DNA of 64,000 bases from G963556115 sp963678205 (GTDB lineage: Bacteria; Planctomycetota; SZUA-567), in the NCBI GenBank assembly GCA_963678205.1, contig OY782760.1:558001-622000 (forward strand), given 5' to 3'. Below are positions 1-8,521 of the stretch, in pieces (the first letter of the stretch is position 1; every line of letters begins with the position of its first letter). The position numbers and the translations under genes are program-made. Under the pieces are notes generated by a model that saw only the letters and a program-made list of their open reading frames with translations, ran no database searches and was not told where the DNA came from.

Positions 1-309
1 ATATTTACTGTATCACAGCGATAGAGGTAGTCAGTATAGCAGTGATGATTTTCAGGACTATCTATTATCAAATAGTATGGAAAGTAGCATGAGTTTGAAG
101 GGAAATCCCTGGAGTAATGCAGTTCAGGAAAACTTTTTTCAAAAACTTAAACATGAATTTATACGTGGTAGGATGTTTAAAGATATAGAAAAGCAAGATC
201 TGAGGTGTTCTGGTATATCGAGATATTTTATAATAAGCATAGACGTAATCAGTACTTAGGGTATCTCAGTCCAGTAGAGTATGAGAAGAAACATGAAATA
301 GTGGTTTAA
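1..309 (+). pseudogene. IS3-family transposase OrfB, 3' remnant
   Basis: The reading begins inside the DDE integrase core: the HSDRGSQYSSDDFQ block is encoded at the edge, followed by the NAVQENFF block with the catalytic Glu. Near base 198 the reading must shift frame. The C-terminal IS3 signature (FWYIEIFYN, then LGYLSPVEYE) continues in another frame and stops at 307-309. It is a frameshifted relative of the OrfB at 3373-4239 and is not expected to be active. Confidence 0.85.
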
Positions 310-349
310 AAGGTTAAAGGTAGGTACCTACCATTTCTATGTCACTGCA
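1..349 (+). mobile_element. IS3-family element remnant, 3' end
   Basis: This is the right-hand end of an IS3-family element cut by the window edge. Its last 25 bases (about 325-349) resemble the right inverted repeat of the two intact copies further on and end in the same GTCACTGCA. It differs from those copies at many positions, so it is an older or related element rather than a third recent copy. The transposase inside is broken. Confidence 0.8.
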
Positions 350-407
350 AATACAAATAATTGAGAATGAACTAATATGTTATACTAGTAGTTATATAAT
401 ATTATAT

Positions 408-440
408 TTGACACATTTATAATATAACATAATAAAAGGA
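408..440 (+). promoter_or_regulatory. possible sigma70-type promoter for the double methyltransferase
   Basis: A TTGACA box at 408-413 lies upstream of a very AT-rich stretch with TATAAT-like matches, and an AGGAG ribosome-binding site precedes the GTG at 447. In DNA this AT-rich such matches arise by chance, so the call is weak. Confidence 0.3.
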
Positions 441-446
441 GATAAA

Positions 447-1874
447 GTGCGAATCAATAGTATACAGAAGTTTATTGATAAGGTAAGAGGTAAAAGAGCC
501 AAAGAACAAATTTGCAATGAAACAAAAGATAGTTGCGAAGATACCTGTCAAAACAATCCAGCATTAGATCAAGAAGTACCAGAACAGGAGAATACAGCTG
601 AAAATATTGCAAAATTTACAGCAGGAGGAGAAGACTATTTTTCTGATGTAGCTCCGGAAGAACTATCTAGTGAAATGTTAGTAAATTGTAAAATACTTCC
701 TAATAGAGAAAAAATACTTGATGAACTACCAAAAGGTGGTGTTGTTGTAGAAGTAGGAACTCAAACCGGTTATTTTGCAAAAAAGATTCTAGAAGTTGTT
801 AAGCCCAAAATACTTCACATTATAGATATTGATTACACACCTTTCGATAAAGAGTACTTTGCTCCATTTGTTGAAAGAGGACAAGTGGTACTTCATCAAG
901 GTGACTCTGCAACACTTTTATCAGAATTCTCAGACAAATTCTTTGATATGATATATGTTGATGGCGATCATTCATATACTGGTGCAAAACGCGATATTTC
1001 TCAAGCAGTAAAAAAAGTAAAAGATAATGGAATTATTATCTGTAATGATTATACTGTTTTCTCACCATTAGAAGGTGTAAAATATGGGGTTCCAAGAGCT
1101 GCAAACGAAGCTATGATTGAGGATGGATTTGAGGCAGCATACCTTGGTCTTCATAAGTGGGGATACCATGATCTAGCAATAAAAAAAAAGCACTTCGTCA
1201 TTTGGCAAAATGGACTTTCTAATGAACTTTCATTTTGGAATAAGGTATTGAATAAAGAAATTTATGAAAAATATCTTGAAAATATTCCATATCAACTCCA
1301 ACCAAAAATTGTAAAAAATTTGTCTAAAAATGTAAATGAGGAAATATCTATTCTTGATGTGGGAAGCGGACCTATTACTAAAGTTGGATCAAAGTATAAA
1401 AATCACTTAGTTTCAATTACAATGCTGGATCCTTTAGCAGAAAAGTATACTAAGTTACTAGATAGCTTTAATGTACAAAGGAATGTTAATAATAAAATTA
1501 TTAAAGGAACTGCTGAAGAAATAAACTCAATATTTCCTGACGAAGAATTTGATATTGTTTATTCCCTTAATGCATTGGATCATTCATATGACCCTATTTT
1601 ATCAATCAATAATATGGTCAATGTTTGCAAAGCTAGTGGTGCCATTATTATTACTGTTGTTGAAAATGAAGCTTCGTTCTTGCATTATGACGGATTACAT
1701 CAATGGGATTTTACAATAGAAGACGATCAAATTGTATTATATAGCAACACTAGAAAACGTTTTGTTCTTGATGAAGAACTTGATAAACAACTCAGCATTA
1801 GTTATGATACGTACAATGAAATGATAGGCGAGTTTTCTCGTCGATTCATTAATATCACTATAAATAAACCCTAA
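447..1874 (+). CDS. tandem (two-domain) SAM-dependent methyltransferase
   Basis: This 475-residue protein contains two class I SAM-methyltransferase domains in one chain. After a hydrophilic, acidic N-terminal region of about 90 residues, the first domain (about 95-270) has a VVEVGTQTGYFA SAM-binding loop and a DMIYVDGDHSY block, as in the Methyltransf_24 group. The second (about 300-460) has ILDVGSGP and FDIVYSLNALDH, as in the Methyltransf_11 group. The start is GTG with AGGAG just upstream. It sits before UDP-sugar genes in a polysaccharide region, so methylation of a sugar, lipid carrier or glycan end is plausible, but the substrate is not visible. Unlike its neighbours it is intact. Confidence 0.75.
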   Translation: MRINSIQKFIDKVRGKRAKEQICNETKDSCEDTCQNNPALDQEVPEQENTAENIAKFTAGGEDYFSDVAPEELSSEMLVNCKILPNREKILDELPKGGVVVEVGTQTGYFAKKILEVVKPKILHIIDIDYTPFDKEYFAPFVERGQVVLHQGDSATLLSEFSDKFFDMIYVDGDHSYTGAKRDISQAVKKVKDNGIIICNDYTVFSPLEGVKYGVPRAANEAMIEDGFEAAYLGLHKWGYHDLAIKKKHFVIWQNGLSNELSFWNKVLNKEIYEKYLENIPYQLQPKIVKNLSKNVNEEISILDVGSGPITKVGSKYKNHLVSITMLDPLAEKYTKLLDSFNVQRNVNNKIIKGTAEEINSIFPDEEFDIVYSLNALDHSYDPILSINNMVNVCKASGAIIITVVENEASFLHYDGLHQWDFTIEDDQIVLYSNTRKRFVLDEELDKQLSISYDTYNEMIGEFSRRFINITINKP

Positions 1875-2002
1875 CATTATACTTTACAGCTCAATCTTGT
1901 GACCAGCCCTAGAAATGGTGGATAATTAGCCCACCTTATTTTCAGTATTTAAGAAAGCTTAAGAACATTATTGAGATAATACAAAAAATTGGATTAATAA
2001 AC

Positions 2003-2950
2003 ATGAAAAAAATAATAGTTACGGGAGGAGCGGGGTTTTTAGGGTCTCACTTGTGTGAAAAACTACTTGAGCAGGGTCATGATGTGCTTTGCCGGGATAA
2101 TTTATTTACTGGTCAGAAAAAGAATATTCTGCACTTAAAGGATAATCATGAGTTTGAATTTGTGCGTCATGATATTACTCATCCGTATTTTGCTGAAGTT
2201 GATGAGATCTATAATCTTGCCTGTCCGGCTTCACCTGTTCATTATCAGTATAATCCGGTAAAAACACTTAAGACTTCTGTTCACAGTGCAATCAATATGC
2301 TGGGGCTTGCAAAACGGGTTAAGGCAAAAATATTTCAAGCTTCGACTTCGGAGGTGTATGGTGACCCGACAGTTCATCCGCAGCCTGAGAGCTATTGAGG
2401 AAATGTAAATCCGATTGGTATTCGTTCATGTTATGATGAAGGGAAACGCTGCGCTGAGACTCTCTTCTTTGACTATCACCTTTAACATAATCTTTGTATA
2501 AAGATTGTGCGAATATTCAATACCTATGGGCCGAGAATGCATCCGCAGGATGGGCGAGTGGTTTCTAACTTTATTATGCAGGCATTGCGTGGAGAAGATA
2601 TCAATGTATATGGTGAAGGGCAGCAGACAAGGTCATTCTGTTTCTGTGACGAACTTGTAGACGGTTTTATCCGTTTTATGAATAATACAGAAGATAGTTT
2701 TCTTGGGCCTATGAATCTTGGTAATCCAGCTGAGTTTACTATTCTTGAGCTTGCTAAGTTAATTATTGAATTGACCGGTTCAAAGTCAAAGATTATTCAT
2801 CAGGATTTACCAAAAGACGACCCTACTCAGCGCCAGCCAGACATTACACTTGCCAAAGAAAAGATAGGCTGGGATCCAAAGATTACTCTGCGTGAAGATT
2901 TAGTCAAAACTATTAAGTATTTAGCAAAGCTTATTGAAAATGAAAAGTAA
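2003..2950 (+). pseudogene. uxs: UDP-glucuronate decarboxylase (UDP-xylose synthase), two nonsense codons
   Basis: This is a short-chain dehydrogenase of the extended SDR class that would convert UDP-glucuronate to UDP-xylose. The Rossmann loop TGGAGFLGSHLC, the family-typical CPASPVHYQ block and HPQPESY are present, and after the breaks IFNTYGPRMHPQDGRVVSNF and TRSFCF follow. Two stops lie in the otherwise continuous frame: TGA at 2396-2398 where the family has Trp, and TAA at 2483-2485 where it has Gln. Arg-to-Cys and Arg-to-Leu changes sit nearby. All conserved blocks stay in one frame, so decay is recent. The 3' end overlaps the galE start by 11 bases, which suggests an original uxs-galE operon. 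Confidence 0.88.
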
Positions 2951-3014
2951 AGTGCTTATAACAGGTGGAGCTGGTTATATCGGCTCTCATGCTAATTTAC
3001 TCCTACAGGAATCA
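2940..3014 (+). pseudogene. galE: UDP-glucose 4-epimerase, 5' fragment (split by IS)
   Basis: The first 25 codons of galE begin at the ATG at 2940 and encode the NAD-binding loop ITGGAGYIGSHA. The reading stops at the IS left end after a TCA codon. The rest of the gene lies on the other strand at 11775-12672, beyond the second IS copy. Joining the two pieces and removing one TCA restores LLQES-GYETIVLDNL without a gap. Confidence 0.93.
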
Positions 3015-3082
3015 TGCAGTGACCTAGAAATGATAGACACCTGAATGACTAATTGTTATAACCATTTCAGGAGAAAACTATC

Positions 3083-3376
3083 ATGGCAAACTTAAGACGT
3101 TATTCACAGGAATTTAAGGACCAAGCAGTAAAATTGGTAACTGAAAATGGGCATTCAATTTCTGAAGCAGCCAGGCAAGTGAGCATCTCCATTACTACTC
3201 TCAGGCAGTGGGTTAATAAGGTAAAGAAAACAGATGTTATAGGAATTGAATCTTTACCTGATATTCCTGATGCAGCTGATGAGAATAGGCGGCTTCGTAA
3301 AGAAGTTTTAAGATTAAAGGAAGAAAATGAAATCTTAAAAAAAGCGACAGCGTTCTTTGCAAAAGAGAGCCTGTGA
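3083..3376 (+). CDS. IS3-family transposase OrfA (copy A)
   Basis: This 97-residue protein has a helix-turn-helix of the Transposase_8 type (RRYSQEFKDQAVKLV, then ISEAARQVSISITTLRQWV) and a C-terminal leucine-zipper-like coiled coil (RRLRKEVLRLKEENEILKKA). It binds the element ends and, as an OrfAB fusion, would make the active transposase. A run of seven A at 3337-3343 sits in the A-AAA-AAA-G register typical of -1 ribosomal slippage into the OrfB frame. The stop also overlaps an OrfB GTG by four bases, so coupling is another route. Confidence 0.92.
   Translation: MANLRRYSQEFKDQAVKLVTENGHSISEAARQVSISITTLRQWVNKVKKTDVIGIESLPDIPDAADENRRLRKEVLRLKEENEILKKATAFFAKESL
3337..3343 (+). promoter_or_regulatory. 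candidate -1 frameshift site (A7)
   Basis: In the OrfA frame the bases read ttA AAA AAA Gcg, the usual IS3-family slippery heptamer. The -1 frame is open from here into OrfB with no stop before VKFAWIH. The mirror site in copy B is 13617-13623. Confidence 0.6.
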
Positions 3377-4239
3377 AGTTCGCTTGGATTCATACTCATA
3401 GAGCAGAATATTCAATTATGAGTATGTGCATGGTTCTCAAGGTAAGCAGGAGTGGATATTATAAGTATTTGAACAGAAAACCTTCTTCTTGTGAGGAAAA
3501 GAGAAAGGCTATTGCTTTTCATGCAAAGGTATTTCATAAGCGTTCTAAGGCTATATATGGGTACAGAAAGGTTTATGAAGATTTCAAAGCAGAGCTACCT
3601 GAGTTTCCTTGCTCACGTGAAACTGTTCGTAAGGTAATGCATGAAAATAGACTATTTGTTTGTCTTAGGAGGCGACACAGATACCCTAAGCTGGATAAAT
3701 CAAATGTATTTGAATTTCCTAAGAATAAATTGAATAGAAATTTTAAAACAGCGTTTAAGAATCTTAAGTGGACAGGAGATATTACTTACATTAGAACAGC
3801 TGAAGGATAGGTTTATCTTGCAGTAGTTATGGACTTGTATTCCCGAAAAATCATTGGCTGGTCAGTAAGTAAAAATATAGATTCGGCTCTTGTCTGTAAA
3901 GCTTTAAACAATGCAATTGAGCAGAGGAATCAGTCTGGATATTTATTGTTTCACAGTGACCGTGGTAGTCAGTATAGCAGTGATGATTTTCAGGATTTGC
4001 TTTTATCTAGAAGTACAGAATGCAGCATGAGTTTAACTGGTGATCTGTGGAGCAATGCAGTTCAGGAAAACTTTTTTAAGAAATTAAAACATGAATTTAT
4101 TCGTGGCAGAAAGTTTACTAATCTTAACGATACAAGAAAAGAAATCTTCTGGTATATCGAAGTATTTTACAATATGCGCCACCGCCAGAAGGACTTGGGA
4201 TATATTAGGCCTAATGAATATGAAAAGCGCATGAAGTAA
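3373..4239 (+). pseudogene. IS3-family transposase OrfB with in-frame amber codon (copy A)
   Basis: This is the DDE integrase part of the transposase. The catalytic residues are visible: first Asp in WTGDITYI, second in FHSDRGSQYSS and the Glu in NAVQENFF. It is broken by one TAG at 3808-3810, between AEG and VYLAVVMDLYS, where relatives have Trp. The rest of the frame is open to 4239, giving 288 codons. Copy B carries the same TAG. Unless the codon is suppressed, the element depends on an intact transposase made elsewhere. Confidence 0.9.
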
Positions 4240-4287
4240 TGGCATAGAAAACGTAGATCAGGTGTCTACCATTTCTAGGTCACTGCA

Positions 4288-4362
4288 GGATTTGTCGAAC
4301 GCATGGCAAAAGAATTCATAAATAAGTCGTATAAAGAGGTAGGTTTTTTTGTCTTGGGTTAA
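4288..4362 (+). pseudogene. AlgJ/AlgX-like acetyltransferase, 3' tail (displaced)
   Basis: This fragment encodes GFVERMAKEFINKSYKEVGF and a few more residues, then TAA at 4360-4362. It starts with GGA directly at the IS end. The 5' part of the same gene ends in the same GGA next to copy B (13946). Joining them with one GGA gives PNIVIEGFVERMAKEF in one frame and a protein of about 401 residues, so the tail was moved here by the inversion. Confidence 0.92.
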
Positions 4363-4377
4363 ATGGTTATAAATTAG

Positions 4378-4731
4378 CCCCAATTATTTATATCACCTGA
4401 AATAATAAATAAAAGCACTCAGAACTCAGTATCTGTAAATGTAAATTTTAGCGGTGAGTCGCTAACACTTCCATTTATAATACCTAACGAAGATGGTAGA
4501 GTTTGTGCTATAGCAAAAATTTATTCTCAAATAGAGGGGAAAGCGATTTTGTATCATAAGCAGTCTTAGATTTCAAGAAAAAATTATGAAGTTTTTGAGC
4601 AACAGATTAAAAAGGGCGATAATTATTTGTATATGCCTATTTATGGAGAACCAAATAAAGGGGGATATACTTTTTACTCTAAACCTACAATAGATGAAAT
4701 TTGTAATATTGGTGAAATAAATTTTAAGTAA
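4378..4731 (+). pseudogene. unrecognised protein fragment with one in-frame TAG
   Basis: One frame stays open from 4378 to TAA at 4729-4731 apart from a single TAG at 4567-4569. The translation is beta-strand-like and polar (SVNVNFSGESLTLPFIIP before the stop, NYLYMPIYGEPNKGGYTF after it). No ATG start is evident and no family is recognised. It lies directly after the acetyltransferase tail on the same strand and before a second acetyltransferase-like gene, so it was probably part of the same polysaccharide-modification operon. Confidence 0.55.
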
Positions 4732-4790
4732 TAAAGATGTCTTATTGTAAGGATTTAATAAATAACTATATAATTAAAGGTGTAAGATTT

Positions 4791-5365
4791 ATGAGAAGTT
4801 TGAAGAAATATTTTAATGGTATTAATAAGTATTTAAATTTAATCTATATAGTAGGATTTATAATTTTAATTTGCTTGATGCTTTCATTACTATTTTTAGA
4901 AAATTTAGTAATATTACGATAAAGAAAATTGAATTAAATGAGAATAGAGCATATGCAGAATTCCCAGAATTAGCAGAAATTATATCAGAAAATTTACCAG
5001 TAAAACTAGAGAAATATTTTAATGATAACTTGCCCTTAAGAACTAAAATTATCTATAAATATAGGAAATTATGGAAAAATTTTAATACAGAATTTAGTTG
5101 TAGACAAAGTAAAGGGAAGAATGGTCATTACTACTTAAACAGTGTTTTAGATGATTATCAGGGCAAAAATAAAATAAGTGTTACTGATAAGTATAACTTA
5201 TTAAGGTTTTTGGAAGGGAGTAGCTTATATTGGAAACAAACAAATGTAGTATTTTGTGTATTGCTAGCTCCGTATAAGCCTAATATATATCCTAATTTTA
5301 TGCCTGTTTGGGTAAAAAAAGATATGAGTTCGTATTCAACTATTTTTAATTGGCCAAACCCGTAA
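4791..5365 (+). pseudogene. second AlgJ/AlgX-like acetyltransferase, frameshifted and truncated
   Basis: The ATG at 4791 follows AAAGGTG. The N-terminus (KKYFNGINKYLNLIYIVGFI) aligns end to end with the paralogue at 13946-15079, including one N-terminal membrane helix. Near base 4902 an A appears to be missing from an A run, so the reading shifts to the next frame, where FSNITIKKIELNENRAYAEF and YFNDNLPLRTKIIYKYRKL continue the match. Similarity fades and the frame ends at 5365 after about 190 residues, before the catalytic Asp-His and Ser blocks. It is not functional. Confidence 0.82.
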
Positions 5366-5788
5366 ATTCTTAAAAAACATTATTAATAATAATAAATTTC
5401 GCAGCGCACCTTGGAATTCTGGCCACTTGAAAACATTCAGAAGAGAGTTATTTCAATATGTACATAAAATTGCCCTAGAGCAGATTACTGGTGGAGTAGC
5501 TCAGCAGACCAAGCATTTTTTCTCTGCATTCTAAAACTTTCTGGTAAACATATCTACCACACCCATAGAATTCTTTATACATATTATATCCGTGACCACA
5601 CCAAATTAAATAGCTATTGCGTCGAACAAGAAGATTGTAAGCGTGCGATTCGCCAACTTACTTCTTTAAAACCATTACGCACGCTATAATTCCTATGTAC
5701 GATGATATTGAGATAGTAGACTTAATCATAAAAACCCATATAATATGTTGTAATTAATGTAAACAAATAAGCTTGCCACAATATATTT
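5366..5788 (+). other. intergenic stretch with degraded coding remnants
   Basis: No complete gene is present. Short open stretches on the plus strand look coding-derived: RSAPWNSGHLKTFRREL continuing to a stop at about 5533, then in another frame IYHTHRILYTYYIRDHTK to a stop at about 5689. The first has the feel of a transposase C-terminus, but I cannot name the family. The last 100 bases are AT-rich with no recognised feature. Confidence 0.4.
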
Positions 5789-7597
5789 TTAATTTAATCC
5801 CTGTAGTGACACAAGCTCCGCATATTCAGGGCAATTCTCAATCAACTCTTTATGCTGCCCAATACCAACAATATGACCGTCTTTCATCATTATAATCTTA
5901 TCGGCATTTTTTACTGTAGCGAGACGGTGAGCAACAACAATTGTTGTTCGCCCTTCCATCAACTTATCAAGTGAATCCTGTACCTGCTTCTCATTTATAC
6001 TATCAAGTGCTGAAGTCGCTTCATCTAAAAGTAAGATTGGTGCATTCTTGCATATTGCTCTAGCGATACTTATGCGCTGCTTCTGCCCACCACTAAAATT
6101 ATCTCCTCTCTCACTTACGTTCTGATCATATCCATTATCGAGTTCCATGATTTCATTATGGATATTTACAGCTTTTGCAGCAGCGATAATACGCTCCATA
6201 CTAATATCATCATGTCCATAAGCTATATTTTCAGCAACGGTACTATTAAAAAGGAATGGTGACTGCCCGACTAAAGCGAGTTGATCTCTTAGCGACTTAA
6301 ATGTTAACTCTTTAATATCAATTCCATCGAGTTTGATAGCTCCTGTATCTACATCGAAAAGGCGTAATATTAAATTTATAATAGTACTCTTACCTGCACC
6401 TGATGCCCCAACAAGTCCTACAGTCTGCCCCTTTTTTACCCTTAAAGAAAAATCTTTCAATACAGGTTTATCAATATCATAAGCAAAGCTAATATTTTCA
6501 AATTCTATTTCGTTATCAAAGGATTTTTTTACAATTTTGCCATCATGAATAGTTCTTTTTTCGTCCAAGATTTCAAATACACGCTCAGCTCCCGGTAAAT
6601 TTGCTTGTAATTGAGCATTTAACTGACTTAACTCTTTACCTGGCGCGTACATAAATGACAATGCGGCAATAAATGAAACAATATTATCAAATTGCAGTTC
6701 ATTATTGAGCACCATATTACCACCAATAAAAATTACTAAGAAAATACCAAGTTTTGAAGTAAGGCTAGTAATTGGGCGCTCACTACAGCTTGCACGCATC
6801 TGTTTCGCTGCAACTTTAAATAAGTCTTCATTGTGTTTATTGAAATTATCCAACTCAAATTTTTCGCAATTAAAAGCTTTTACTGTTCCCATTCCTGTTA
6901 AAAAACGGAGCATAGCATCGGTTACATCTGCCCCTTTCTCACGCGATTTCTTTGAAGTAAATCTAATTTTTTTAGACATCTTTCGCATAGCTATTGCGGC
7001 TGCAGGTACGCCAATAAGCCCCCATAATGCAAGTTGCCAATTTATATACACAACATAACCAAGACAAATCAACAATGCAAATGGGCGAGTAAGCAAAACT
7101 GCTGACATATTTAAAATTGCTGTTATAGAGCTAAGATCTTCACCTATACGTGACATTAAATCGCCAGATCTCGTTTTAATAAAATATGTGAAATCCAAAC
7201 TTAATAAATGCTCAGAAATCATTTTTCTTAAATCCATTGTAACTCTAGTGCTTATCCAACCACCAAAGTAATTTTGGAAGTATATACCAACTGAAAGACA
7301 GACTACCAATATTAAAAATATACCCAAACTCATGTGAAATAATGACATTTTACTAACAATGCCTGGATATGTAGAAACAAGAGACTGAAACATTGGACTA
7401 TTGGCAATAAATTCTGGGATAAGCGCTGTTGCATTAGTACTTGGAATTTCGGGATTAATTAGTTTTACCAAAAACCCCGCCATAGCTGCAAGCGAAGTAT
7501 TAACAGATCCATAGAAAAGACCAATTGCAATCATACCAAAGAATCTATATTTATATTTGAATAAGTAACGCCATAATTTTAATACTCTAAATAACAT
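5789..7597 (-). CDS. MsbA-like lipid/polysaccharide ABC exporter (fused membrane and ATPase domains)
   Basis: This 602-residue half-transporter probably flips a lipid or lipid-linked glycan across the inner membrane as a homodimer. Six membrane segments occupy about residues 1-320, with the ABC_membrane LSRIGEDLSS-like coupling region and FNCEKFELDNFN. The ATPase domain (about 345-595) has Walker A GASGAGKST, the Q-loop VGQSPFLF, signature FSGGQKQR, Walker B ILLLDEATSALD and the H-loop VVAHRLAT. Length and order fit MsbA. It is intact inside the otherwise decaying surface-polysaccharide region, and a fragment of a close paralogue lies at 9462-9685. Substrate not determined. Confidence 0.88.
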   Translation of the reverse strand: MLFRVLKLWRYLFKYKYRFFGMIAIGLFYGSVNTSLAAMAGFLVKLINPEIPSTNATALIPEFIANSPMFQSLVSTYPGIVSKMSLFHMSLGIFLILVVCLSVGIYFQNYFGGWISTRVTMDLRKMISEHLLSLDFTYFIKTRSGDLMSRIGEDLSSITAILNMSAVLLTRPFALLICLGYVVYINWQLALWGLIGVPAAAIAMRKMSKKIRFTSKKSREKGADVTDAMLRFLTGMGTVKAFNCEKFELDNFNKHNEDLFKVAAKQMRASCSERPITSLTSKLGIFLVIFIGGNMVLNNELQFDNIVSFIAALSFMYAPGKELSQLNAQLQANLPGAERVFEILDEKRTIHDGKIVKKSFDNEIEFENISFAYDIDKPVLKDFSLRVKKGQTVGLVGASGAGKSTIINLILRLFDVDTGAIKLDGIDIKELTFKSLRDQLALVGQSPFLFNSTVAENIAYGHDDISMERIIAAAKAVNIHNEIMELDNGYDQNVSERGDNFSGGQKQRISIARAICKNAPILLLDEATSALDSINEKQVQDSLDKLMEGRTTIVVAHRLATVKNADKIIMMKDGHIVGIGQHKELIENCPEYAELVSLQGLN

Positions 7598-7870
7598 GTA
7601 ATCATCCTTAAGTTGTAAGTAAATTCTTCAAATATCTTACAGAATTCTCTTATAAAATCAATTCCTTACAATAATAAGCAGTACCAGCATGCTGCTAACA
7701 TTTTTTTACTGCAAGAATTTATTCTGTAATACGTTATATGCTTGCGCCCTATTATATATTTTATAATTATATGGATTTTGTATTTATTCATTCACTTTTA
7801 TTAGAAAAACTATGACTTTAGTATACTAGCTATAATTTAATATTATTTTATAGGTTTATAACAGGGTAAT
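7598..7870. other. AT-rich intergenic region upstream of the exporter gene
   Basis: It should hold the promoter of the minus-strand exporter. A short perfect palindrome AGCATGCT lies near 7687. Nothing else was recognised. Confidence 0.4.
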
Positions 7871-8143
7871 TTGAAAAAACAGCACTTAAGTTATTATGCA
7901 ATAAAGATTAAAAAATATAAAAATCGTTCAAAAGCTTCTGGAGCTAAAAATAGAGATACTATAAAATTATTTACTCTCCATATCAACACTACCAAAATAA
8001 TGCTAATCGTTAAAATTTTAAGAAACACTATTGATGCTATTTTTAGTGGAATTAGAAAATGTATTTCTGAGTATAGTGAACATCAAGCTTCATTGGTAAA
8101 AAGAGAAGTAGAAATTAATGATAGTCAGCTTGGTGCTCGTTGA
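7871..8143 (+). CDS. small basic hypothetical protein
   Basis: A 90-codon frame starts with TTG after AGGG and has no recognised family. The first half is very Lys-rich (KIKKYKNRSKASGAKNR), and a short amphipathic stretch (IMLIVKILRNTIDAIFSGI) follows. It ends about 30 bases before an IS element. Base composition is like the surroundings. It could be a small gene, or a remnant whose other parts were lost when the IS arrived. Confidence 0.35.
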   Translation: MKKQHLSYYAIKIKKYKNRSKASGAKNRDTIKLFTLHINTTKIMLIVKILRNTIDAIFSGIRKCISEYSEHQASLVKREVEINDSQLGAR

Positions 8144-8242
8144 TAACGTGATAAGCGTTAACGAGGAGCATTGACGTGTCCCCCTAGAAGTGATCCACTA
8201 TTATATGGATAATAGTAGGTAAGTTTTAGGAAAGGAAACGTT

Positions 8243-8521
8243 ATGAAAGGCAGAAAGACATCAGTTGAAAGTATTATTAAGATACTCAGAGAAATGGAAA
8301 TTTTACAAGGGCAAGGATCTAGTATTGATGCAGCTTGTAAAAAACTAGGTATCTCTTCTCAGAGTTTTTATAAGTGGCGTAAAGAATACGGGAAGATGGA
8401 TATCAACAAAGCAAGAAAACTCAAGGAGCTGGAGAAAGAGAATGCCCGTCTGAAAAGGCTTGTTGCTGATCTGTCTCTTGATAACGCTATGCTTAAAGAA
8501 TTATCGGAGGGAAACTTCTAA
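8243..8521 (+). CDS. IS407-like transposase OrfA
   Basis: This 92-residue DNA-binding subunit has a helix-turn-helix (SIDAACKKLGISSQSFYKWRKEYG) and a coiled-coil tail (LKELEKENARLKRLVADLSLDNAMLKEL). A G-GGA-AAC heptamer at 8509-8515 lies two codons before the stop and in the register for a -1 slip, after which the OrfB frame is open. The main product is OrfA alone; the fused OrfAB would be the transposase. Confidence 0.92.
   Translation: MKGRKTSVESIIKILREMEILQGQGSSIDAACKKLGISSQSFYKWRKEYGKMDINKARKLKELEKENARLKRLVADLSLDNAMLKELSEGNF

Larger units (their letters stand above)
3015..4287 (+). mobile_element. IS3-family insertion sequence, copy A (1,273 bp)
   Basis: The ends are TGCAGTGACC and its complement GGTCACTGCA. 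Longer imperfect terminal repeats of about 27 bp differ at one position (AATGATAG on the left, AATGGTAG in the complement of the right end). It encodes OrfA and OrfB in the usual IS3 arrangement. Its flanks are TCA on the left and GGA on the right, which do not match each other. Copy B (12673-13945, opposite strand) has the same length, the same end mismatch and the same proteins. Confidence 0.95.

Noticed and set aside
3083..3399. Open frame on the strand opposite OrfA of each IS copy
   Set aside because: It is the antisense shadow of the helix-turn-helix gene, has no family features and is present identically in both copies only because the element is duplicated.
2396..3810. Stop-codon reassignment (TGA or TAG read as Trp)
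   Set aside because: Both TGA and TAA interrupt uxs and TAG interrupts OrfB, while TGA still ends genes such as OrfA and the second adaptor protein. Independent nonsense mutations explain this better than an altered code.
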